A stretch of DNA of 11,989 bases from RUG11462 sp051877275. GTDB taxonomy: Bacteria; Bacillota; Clostridia; Oscillospirales; Acutalibacteraceae. How positions within the stretch are numbered: position 1 is the first letter of the stretch; every line of letters starts with the position of its first letter. The position numbers and the translations under genes are program-made. Location: positions 1 to 11,989 of the forward strand of contig JBJEIS010000114.1 in NCBI GenBank assembly GCA_051877275.1, in the 5' to 3' direction. Shown here piece by piece: positions 6,998-11,989 of the stretch. Below the pieces are notes generated by a model. The model was given only the letters and a program-made list of their open reading frames with translations, did not search any database and was not told the origin of the DNA.

Positions 6998-7030
6998 AAA
7001 AAAAGGAATGCAACAAAGCATTCCTTTTTT
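6998..7030. terminator. Terminator of the DUF5662-cardiolipin synthase operon
   Basis: GGAATGC (7005-7011) and GCATTCC (7018-7024) are flanked by an A-tract and a T-tract, giving a stem of about 13 bp with a 6-nt loop. It is symmetric, so it could act on both strands. It lies 5 bp past the cardiolipin synthase stop codon. Confidence 0.92.
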
Positions 7031-7034
7031 GAGG

Positions 7035-8564
7035 TTACATTAACGGCGCAAAAGCTTTTAATATGCTTATAAATACTCTTGCAAGCAAGCGTCTTTTTTT
7101 TGGTTTCTTAATTTGCTCGCTCATTTTCAAAGTTTTATCATAATCTTCTTTTATATCAGCTACTGCTGAACTGCCGTACATCCATACTGCACATTCATAA
7201 TGTAAATACAAACTGCGAAAATCCAGATTTACCGTTCCTACAATTGCGTATTTATCATCACAAACAAGATTTTTTGCGTGAATAAAACCCGGCGTATATT
7301 CATAAATCTTTACGCCGTATTTTATCAGTGTGTCATAATAAGAACGGGAAAGAAAATGAATATACTTATGGTCACCGATTTTCGGTGTGATAATTCTGAC
7401 ATCAACACCGCTTGTTGCGGCATTGCAAAGCGCTTCGGTCATCGCATTGTCGATTATTAAATAAGGTGTTGTAATATAAACATATTTTTCTGCCTTATTT
7501 ATAATGTTCATATAAACATTTTTTGAAATGTCGTAATCATCAAGCGGAATATCAGAAAAAGGCTGAACATAACCGTCGTTTTCAATTTGCGATGCTGTTA
7601 AAACATCAGGCTCATATTTAGAAAAATCTTCGGTGGTGTTTTTCAAAGTATTCCAAAGCGATAGAAACATAACTGTAAAGTCCCAGGTTGCCGCGCCTGT
7701 TAGCTTTACGGCGGTGTCTTTCCAATGACCGTAAGGGCTTGTTTTATTCATATATTCATCAGCCAAATTAATACCGCCGGTAAAAGAAACCATACCGTCG
7801 ATTACAAGAATTTTTCTATGGTCGCGGTTATTGAAACTCGGTGTTAAAATATTATTGAAACGATGAAAAACAATTGTTTTAATGCCGAGTGCTTCAAGCT
7901 TTTTGTTATAATTTTGCGGCAGTTTGAACATACAGCCGAAATCATCATAAATTAATCTTATTTCAACACCTTCGGCAATCTTTTGCTTTAATATTTCCAA
8001 AATATTATCCCACATGTAGCCTTCTTCAATAATAAAATATTCCATAAAGATAAACTTTTTGGCTTTTTTAAGTTCTTCGGTAACCGATTTATAAAACTCT
8101 TCACCGATAGGGAGATATTTAATTTTGGTTTTTAGTTCAGGTGCTGTATGAGCAGTATTATAGATATATTTTGATTGCAGATAAGCAGTATAGTCTTCTT
8201 TTTCAAGCTTTTCAAGTCCGATTTCATCTGCGTTTACTGATTCTTTATAATATTTATCAAGCTCTTTAAGACTTTTTTGAATTTTATCATTAGTGCGGTT
8301 TCTCGAAAAGCAAATATATAAAAATCCACCGAAAAGCGGGAAAACCAGTATAGGTATAACCCAAGCCAACTTATATTCGGGGTTTCCGTCTTTATAAACC
8401 AGATGCAGAAGAACCGCTATTGAAATAAAAATTGAAAAAGCATAAAAATATGCAAACTTTTCGTTGAAATACAAATACATTATTACAATAGCTGAAGCCT
8501 GTAAAATAACAAAAAATGCAGTGTACAGAATTCTTCCGAAAACTATATTAAAAAATTTATTCAA
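7035..8564 (-). CDS. cls: Cardiolipin synthase (phospholipase D superfamily)
   Basis: This membrane enzyme condenses phosphatidylglycerol molecules to cardiolipin. The 509-residue protein has two N-terminal membrane segments typical of bacterial Cls (about 9-33 and 38-56), then a further hydrophobic stretch with AWVIPILVFPLFGGFLY (about 67-83). Two PLD catalytic motifs follow: HRKILVID (H249, K251, D256) with the following GGINLADEY, and HAKNLVCD (H429, K431, D436) with GTVNLDFRS. It ends with a basic-hydrophobic tail. The TTG start at 8564 is favoured because AAGAGG lies 7 nt upstream and the resulting N-terminus (MNKFFNIVFGRIL) fits the family. ATGs at 8582 and 8588 are in frame but have no ribosome binding site; the latter lies 4 bp after the upstream stop and could use coupling. 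The gene shares an operon with the DUF5662 gene. Confidence 0.93.
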   Translation of the reverse strand: MNKFFNIVFGRILYTAFFVILQASAIVIMYLYFNEKFAYFYAFSIFISIAVLLHLVYKDGNPEYKLAWVIPILVFPLFGGFLYICFSRNRTNDKIQKSLKELDKYYKESVNADEIGLEKLEKEDYTAYLQSKYIYNTAHTAPELKTKIKYLPIGEEFYKSVTEELKKAKKFIFMEYFIIEEGYMWDNILEILKQKIAEGVEIRLIYDDFGCMFKLPQNYNKKLEALGIKTIVFHRFNNILTPSFNNRDHRKILVIDGMVSFTGGINLADEYMNKTSPYGHWKDTAVKLTGAATWDFTVMFLSLWNTLKNTTEDFSKYEPDVLTASQIENDGYVQPFSDIPLDDYDISKNVYMNIINKAEKYVYITTPYLIIDNAMTEALCNAATSGVDVRIITPKIGDHKYIHFLSRSYYDTLIKYGVKIYEYTPGFIHAKNLVCDDKYAIVGTVNLDFRSLYLHYECAVWMYGSSAVADIKEDYDKTLKMSEQIKKPKKRRLLARVFISILKAFAPLM

Positions 8565-8592
8565 TACAATACCTCTTTTCATACTCATATTT

Positions 8593-9117
8593 TTAATATT
8601 TCTTTAAATTTCTAATATATTTAAAAGTTTCTTCTTCACCTTTATCTTTTAGCATTTCAAGCAGCTTTTCGAGCATTTTTGAGGTTTCGGGATGAATAAA
8701 CATTATTTGTTTTCCTTTGTTAAAATACTCAAGCGGATGCGCATCGGTATAGTTTTTCCCTTGATAAATCTTGCTTGCAGCTACACGGTCACAAAACATT
8801 TCAATTAAATATTTAAGAGGCATTTTAACAGGCATAACCTTTTTTTCATAAGGGTTATAATCATTCCAATGTTCATAATGATGGCGGTTTCTGCCTTTAT
8901 GATGCAGCCAGGCGGGTGAATATCCGTACATTTCGCGCTCAATTTCATTTGGGCTTCGTGTGCCTTGAAAATATTTTGCGCCTGTAATAAATTCAGCCGG
9001 CGAATATTTAGACAAATCGTGGCGTAAGCCTTGCCACAAAATTCCCGCTTTTTTGCAGTGCCTTATAACCATATGGCGATGCTTTGTAATAGTGATAAAA
9101 TGTTTAATTGCTTTCAT
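8593..9117 (-). CDS. DUF5662 family protein of unknown function
   Basis: I recognise this 174-residue soluble protein as a member of a conserved Bacillota family of unknown function, usually called DUF5662. Histidine-rich conserved blocks dominate: HRHMVIRHC (13-21), LRHDLSKYSPAEF (31-43), YSPAWLHHKGRNRHHYEHW (66-84) and DRVAASKIYQGKNY (110-123). The order H33-D34, H72-H73, H79-H80, H83, D110 looks like a metal-binding helical hydrolase of HD type. That is inference; no enzyme activity is established to my knowledge. There is no signal peptide or membrane segment. The start at 9117 has only a weak upstream purine stretch (GAAAG). It is the first gene of a two-gene operon with cardiolipin synthase, which suggests but does not show a role in lipid or envelope metabolism. 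Confidence 0.85.
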   Translation of the reverse strand: MKAIKHFITITKHRHMVIRHCKKAGILWQGLRHDLSKYSPAEFITGAKYFQGTRSPNEIEREMYGYSPAWLHHKGRNRHHYEHWNDYNPYEKKVMPVKMPLKYLIEMFCDRVAASKIYQGKNYTDAHPLEYFNKGKQIMFIHPETSKMLEKLLEMLKDKGEEETFKYIRNLKKY

Positions 9118-9143
9118 AAAAAATGTTTCTTTCGTTTTTTTGT

Positions 9144-9172
9144 ATTATACATCTAAATTCAATATTATGCAA
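9144..9172 (-). promoter_or_regulatory. Promoter of the DUF5662-cls operon
   Basis: On the minus strand, -35 TTGCAT (9167-9172), 17-bp spacer and -10 TATAAT (9144-9149). The -35, the spacing and the 16 bp ending one base past the -10 are identical to the promoter of the amino acid ABC importer. Confidence 0.8.
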
Positions 9173-9182
9173 TTATAAATTT

Positions 9183-9221
9183 AAAACAAGGCAGGCGCTT
9201 TTCAGTGTCTGCCTTGTTTTT
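9183..9221 (-). terminator. Terminator of the cation exchanger-azlC-azlD operon
   Basis: AAAACAAGGCAG (9183-9194) pairs with CTGCCTTGTTTT (9209-9220), a 12-bp stem followed by T-rich sequence when read on the minus strand. It lies 11 bp past the azlD stop. Plus-strand RNA could extend the stem by four more pairs using G-U, but no plus-strand gene reads into it. Confidence 0.85.
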
Positions 9222-9231
9222 ATGCAAAATA

Positions 9232-9552
9232 TTAAAATACGAATTGAACAAGCAACATATAACAGATTGTTCCAAGAAGTATTGACAACAATGTATTATG
9301 CTTCCATTTGTGCAAAATAACAACCGTTAAAACAGATATGATTTCGGGAACACCGTAAGAACCGCTTATAAAAGAAACGCTTTTCAAACAGTATACTACC
9401 AACATTCCCATGATTGCGTAGGGAAGAACTTCTCCTAAAAAGCACACTGCCGACGGTATACTTTTCTTAAAAACAATAAAAGGTAGAAATCTTAATGCGA
9501 TTGTGACAAGCGCAATAACCAAAACAATTAAAAGAGAATGAAAATTATTCAT
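9232..9552 (-). CDS. azlD: AzlD family branched-chain amino acid exporter small subunit
   Basis: AzlD is the small hydrophobic partner of AzlC in export of branched-chain amino acids and analogues such as azaleucine. This 106-residue protein has about four hydrophobic segments (6-27, 35-54, 66-79 and 86-105). It carries the family landmarks ALRFLPFIVF near the N-terminus and LGEVLPYAIMGMLVVYCL in the middle. The start at 9552 is firm: AAAGGAGGT lies just upstream, and the ATG overlaps the azlC stop codon in an ATGA, so translation is coupled. The seven-residue longer open frame has no ribosome binding site. A strong terminator follows. It probably shares the riboswitch-controlled transcript starting near 11406. 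Confidence 0.92.
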   Translation of the reverse strand: MNNFHSLLIVLVIALVTIALRFLPFIVFKKSIPSAVCFLGEVLPYAIMGMLVVYCLKSVSFISGSYGVPEIISVLTVVILHKWKHNTLLSILLGTICYMLLVQFVF

Positions 9553-10241
9553 TGTTTTACCTCCTTTAACCATCTGCGTTCAATAAATAAAGCAATTGTA
9601 ATCGCAATCATTGACGGAATAAGGAAGTTTGAAGCGCCGAAAATCAAAAGACAAATAATTGAAATCACAACGCCTGTTATTGCCGGCAAATGCTGTTTTG
9701 TCTTTTCCCATTGTTCAATAAAAATAACAATAAATAAAGCGGTCATTGAGAAATCGATACCTGCCGAATTAAAGGCAACGGCACCGCCTATTAATCCGCC
9801 GATAATACTGCCGAACACCCAATAGCATTGGTTGAATAATGAAACAAACAGATAATATTTATTTGTATCAATATTTTTCGGTAAATCGACAGAACAAACC
9901 AAAGAAAAGGTTTCATCAGTAAGAGCAAAAATCAGATAAGGCTTTTTTAAACCTGTATTTTTGTATTTTTCAAGCATCGTTATGCCGTAAAATAAATGGC
10001 GTATATTTACCATTAAAGTCATAATTGCCGAAGTAATCAGCGAAGCGCCCGCTGAAAGCAAATCTATTGCAACATATTGCATTGAACCGGCATAGATAGT
10101 AAGGCTCATAAAAGCTGCCCACCACCAACCGTAGCCTTTGCTCTCAAGCAGTATACCAAACCCTGCGCCAAGCACTAAATACCCTGCCATCACAGGCAAA
10201 GACGCTTTTAAAGAATATTTTATCGTCTCTTTGATGCTCAT
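9549..10241 (-). CDS. azlC: AzlC family branched-chain amino acid exporter large subunit
   Basis: This is the main membrane subunit of the AzlCD exporter. The 230-residue length is standard. Landmarks are LGAGFGILLESKGYGWWWA near helix 1, IYAGSMQYVAIDLL (49-62), the family motif MVNIRHLFYG (77-86) and ALTDETF (106-112), with further hydrophobic segments at about 129-155, 165-176 and 187-221. It starts 3 bp after the cation exchanger stop codon. Its only ribosome binding site is a weak GGTGA inside the preceding gene, so translation is probably coupled. No promoter is visible in the 3-bp gap. Expression should therefore follow the upstream riboswitch unless a promoter hides within the exchanger gene. 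Export direction and substrate are by family; branched-chain amino acids are the best-known substrates. Confidence 0.94.
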   Translation of the reverse strand: MSIKETIKYSLKASLPVMAGYLVLGAGFGILLESKGYGWWWAAFMSLTIYAGSMQYVAIDLLSAGASLITSAIMTLMVNIRHLFYGITMLEKYKNTGLKKPYLIFALTDETFSLVCSVDLPKNIDTNKYYLFVSLFNQCYWVFGSIIGGLIGGAVAFNSAGIDFSMTALFIVIFIEQWEKTKQHLPAITGVVISIICLLIFGASNFLIPSMIAITIALFIERRWLKEVKQ

Positions 10242-10244
10242 TAT

Positions 10245-11204
10245 TTATATCACCAAAAACGCTACATAGCCCGCAATTATTATTAAAGAGCATATAGCCT
10301 GAGTTGTTCTGTTTTTGAATTTAAATAATACTAATGCAGAAAGGGAAGCAACTGCTCCGAAAACCAAGAGGTTAATATTCTTCGGGTCAGAATAATCATA
10401 AACCGTTTTATCACCAAAATAACATATGTCAGCAATACTTAAAATCAAGAAGTTGAAGATGTTGCTTCCTATAATATTACCTATGCCGACATTATAGTTT
10501 TTCATTTTGAAAAGCGAGGTAGTTGAAACAAGTTCAGGCAACGATGTTGCAACGCCGAGGAAAAGTGCGCCTGCAAGTCCTGCGCCGAGTCCTAATTTTA
10601 CGGCAATTTTATCAGTAAGATTAGTAACTGTAATGCTCACAATGATAATACCTAAGCTTACTAAAATAAATCTTGTTACAATCTGTTTTACAGTAAGCTT
10701 GGTAATGTTTTCGTCATCAGCAGTTTCACTTTCGTCACCTGCCATATGCTTAACTCCTATTGCATAAAGAATTATGATAAATACTGTTAATATGCTTATT
10801 GTATAAGAGCCCAGCTTAATTCCGCCTACTACAATACCCTGCCAGTTAAGTATCATAATAATATAAATTAATAAAACCGTAACAGCAACTATTACATGGC
10901 TTTTTGCGACTTTTGCCTTGCTGAATCCTTTGAAAAATACCAGCATTAAAACTGCAAGAACAGTAAGATTAAAAAGGTCGCTGCCGAGAATGTTTCCTAT
11001 ACAAAGACCGGCCTTGTCAAGATAAACAGTTGAAGTAAGACTTGTGAATAGCTCAGGCAAAGAGGTTACAGCCGAGAGCATAACGCCGCCGATAAAAGCG
11101 CCCGAAAGGTTGGTCTTTTTGTCCAACAAATCAACATAGACTGAAGCTTTGTTTGAGAGCCATACCATAAGTCCCGCACAAATTATGTAAAACACATAAA
11201 TCAT
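10245..11204 (-). CDS. CaCA superfamily cation exchanger (YrbG-like), candidate Mn2+ or Ca2+ exporter
   Basis: This inner membrane antiporter is predicted to expel a divalent cation in exchange for Na+ or H+. The 319 residues form two inverted halves of about five helices each, joined by an acidic cytoplasmic loop (about 155-168, DESETADDE). The alpha repeats are clear: GGVMLSAVTSLPELFTS (39-55) with GNILGSDLFNL (70-80), and LGVATSLPELVS (216-227) with GNIIGSNIFNF (242-252). E51 and E224 occupy the conserved ion-binding glutamate positions. AAAGGAG lies 8 nt before the ATG. Upstream is an intrinsic terminator and a yybP-ykoY Mn2+ riboswitch, so manganese export is the best hypothesis. The protein family alone would suggest calcium. 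azlC and azlD follow in the same operon. Confidence 0.93.
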   Translation of the reverse strand: MIYVFYIICAGLMVWLSNKASVYVDLLDKKTNLSGAFIGGVMLSAVTSLPELFTSLTSTVYLDKAGLCIGNILGSDLFNLTVLAVLMLVFFKGFSKAKVAKSHVIVAVTVLLIYIIMILNWQGIVVGGIKLGSYTISILTVFIIILYAIGVKHMAGDESETADDENITKLTVKQIVTRFILVSLGIIIVSITVTNLTDKIAVKLGLGAGLAGALFLGVATSLPELVSTTSLFKMKNYNVGIGNIIGSNIFNFLILSIADICYFGDKTVYDYSDPKNINLLVFGAVASLSALVLFKFKNRTTQAICSLIIIAGYVAFLVI

Positions 11205-11220
11205 TTTTGTTTCTCCTTTG

Positions 11221-11259
11221 AAAAATAAAATAAAAAAGCAGGTAGAAAATTACCTGCTT
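11221..11259 (-). terminator. Riboswitch expression-platform terminator upstream of the cation exchanger
   Basis: On the minus strand AAGCAGGTA (11251-11259) pairs with TACCTGCTT (11236-11244) across a 6-nt loop, followed by a long T-rich tract. It sits between promoter and coding region, 16 bp before the exchanger start. It therefore must be conditional and fits transcription control by the upstream aptamer. It could also stop read-through from noc. Confidence 0.9.
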
Positions 11260-11304
11260 AAAACCATAAATATGAGAGGGAAGTACAGATAATTATTCTC
11301 TATA

Positions 11305-11396
11305 CTTGAGTCTTGTCAATTAAGGCAAACCAAATCCGAATTTCGGATTGAGATTGTTGACTTGCCGCAAAGTAACTTGCCGACTACTCCCTCAAG
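11305..11396 (-). ncRNA. yybP-ykoY family manganese riboswitch aptamer
   Basis: Read on the minus strand, P1 is CTTGAG (11391-11396) with CTCAAG (11305-11310). The 5' strand runs into GGGAGTAG and the 3' strand is preceded by CAAGA, the two conserved blocks of yybP-ykoY aptamers. They appear in the same places relative to P1 as in known examples, with different bases in P1 itself. Between them are a short hairpin GCAAG/TTTGC, a GTCAA/TTGAC pairing and a terminal hairpin AATCCGA/TCGGATT. It begins about 10 nt after the predicted transcription start and precedes a terminator and a cation exchanger gene. Known members bind Mn2+ and switch expression on. The call rests on recalled consensus, not on a covariance-model score. 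Confidence 0.82.
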
Positions 11397-11412
11397 AGTT
11401 TTGATGTTAAGA

Positions 11413-11441
11413 ATTCTATCACATAAAATTACAAAAGTCAA
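11413..11441 (-). promoter_or_regulatory. Promoter of the riboswitch-cation exchanger-azlCD operon
   Basis: On the minus strand, -35 TTGACT (11436-11441), 17-bp spacer and -10 TAGAAT (11413-11418), with a start predicted near 11406. The -35 lies 9 bp past the noc stop codon, and no terminator intervenes. Confidence 0.85.
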
Positions 11442-11450
11442 CACTAAAAA

Positions 11451-11989
11451 TTACTGTTTAGGTATGGTAACGGTATATTTTATAAAATTCTCATCCTCTT
11501 CGCGTTCGCTTTTAGCGGCAATTCCCGAACATTTCATAACTTTTATTGCCTTGTTAATTGAATTTACAAAAAGACGAATGTCTTTTACCACAAATTTTTC
11601 GTTTTTTTGTGCAGCGGCATTAGGCTTTAAAATTAAATCTATTTGCTTGTTTGTTTGTTCAACACTAAGACCTTTTATAATTATTTCGCTTAACATATCA
11701 TCACGCGATTTTTCATCAGGCAAACGCAGTAATGCTCTTGCATGTCTCTCGGAAAGTGAAAAATTGATTATTCTTTCAATTTGTCGTTGGCTCAGTTTTA
11801 ATAGTCTAAGCTTATTTGCGATTGATGGTTGTGACATTCCGAGCTTTAAAGCAACCTCAGCTTGTGTCAACTGATATTTTTTAATTAGCTCGTCTATTGC
11901 TCTGGCTTCTTCTAAAAAGCTGAGCTTTTCTCTTTGAATGTTTTCAATTAAAGCAAATATAAATGAGTTTTGATTGGAAACATCACTGA
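11451..11989 (-). CDS. noc: Nucleoid occlusion protein Noc, ParB family (partial, 5' end beyond window)
   Basis: Noc binds DNA sites across the chromosome and blocks cell division over the nucleoid. The last 178 residues are visible; the N-terminus, including the CTP-binding domain start and any membrane-targeting helix, lies off the right edge. The frame stays open to the edge, so an internal TTG at 11870 is not a start. Visible are FALIENIQREKLSFLEEARA (11-30), the helix-turn-helix LTQAEVALKLGMSQPSIANK (40-59), RLLKL, LSERHARALLRLP, and a C-terminal domain with DIRLFVNSINKAI and the end TVTIPKQ. SERHARALL and the IPK terminus match Noc better than Spo0J/ParB from memory of both families. 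Noc commonly sits beside rsmG, soj and spo0J near the origin, but those neighbours are not in this window. Confidence 0.9.
   Translation of the reverse strand, partial: SDVSNQNSFIFALIENIQREKLSFLEEARAIDELIKKYQLTQAEVALKLGMSQPSIANKLRLLKLSQRQIERIINFSLSERHARALLRLPDEKSRDDMLSEIIIKGLSVEQTNKQIDLILKPNAAAQKNEKFVVKDIRLFVNSINKAIKVMKCSGIAAKSEREEDENFIKYTVTIPKQ

Noticed and set aside
9123..9320. A 65-residue plus-strand open frame
   Set aside because: It spans the DUF5662 promoter, the azlD terminator and the antisense of azlD, and has no ribosome binding site.
11362..11874. A 170-residue plus-strand open frame
   Set aside because: It is antisense to noc and overlaps the riboswitch. The translation has no recognisable domain, and the minus-strand frame is clearly Noc.
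1..11989. CRISPR arrays, tRNA or rRNA genes, insertion sequences, parS sites
   Set aside because: I saw no regularly spaced repeats, cloverleaf, transposase reading frame or TGTTTCACGTGAAACA-like site.

Overview
This window is AT-rich Bacillota DNA, most likely from an uncultured gut-type Clostridia. The evidence is a single-chain class II glycyl-tRNA synthetase, AAGGAGG-type ribosome binding sites, a Gram-positive lipoprotein signal, a Noc-type ParB homologue and a DUF5662 protein. It looks chromosomal and mostly housekeeping. There is no phage, transposon, plasmid origin, CRISPR array, tRNA or rRNA. Genus is not resolvable from the sequence alone.

Layout, left to right. (1) 1-2280, minus strand: a polar amino acid ABC importer in the order binding lipoprotein, permease, ATPase (cut by the left edge). 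A strong promoter precedes the lipoprotein gene, and a terminator-like hairpin between lipoprotein and permease probably sets unequal expression. (2) 2316-5494: a three-gene Gtr-type surface glycosylation module. A GtrB-like polyprenyl-phosphate glycosyltransferase (minus) is divergent from a GtrA-like flippase (plus), which is followed by a polytopic GT-C-like protein (plus). The gtrA promoter puts the transcription start at or next to the ATG, so that mRNA is probably leaderless. A 17-bp hairpin separates gtrA from the GT-C-like gene. A bidirectional terminator closes the module. (3) 5506-6949, minus: glyS with its own near-consensus promoter and too short a leader for a T-box. (4) 6998-9172, minus: a DUF5662 gene followed by a cardiolipin synthase, with one promoter and one terminator. 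(5) 9183-11441, minus: a CaCA-family cation exchanger followed by azlC and azlD, the latter pair overlapping by 4 bp. The leader carries a yybP-ykoY (Mn2+) riboswitch aptamer and an intrinsic terminator. (6) 11451-11989, minus: the C-terminal two thirds of noc, cut by the right edge. It suggests, without proving, an origin-proximal location.

The most interesting parts are the Mn2+ riboswitch controlling an uncharacterised CaCA exchanger together with a branched-chain amino acid exporter, the probable leaderless gtrA beside a split glycosylation module, and the conserved but functionally unknown DUF5662 protein coupled to phospholipid synthesis. I saw no clearly unprecedented multi-gene system.
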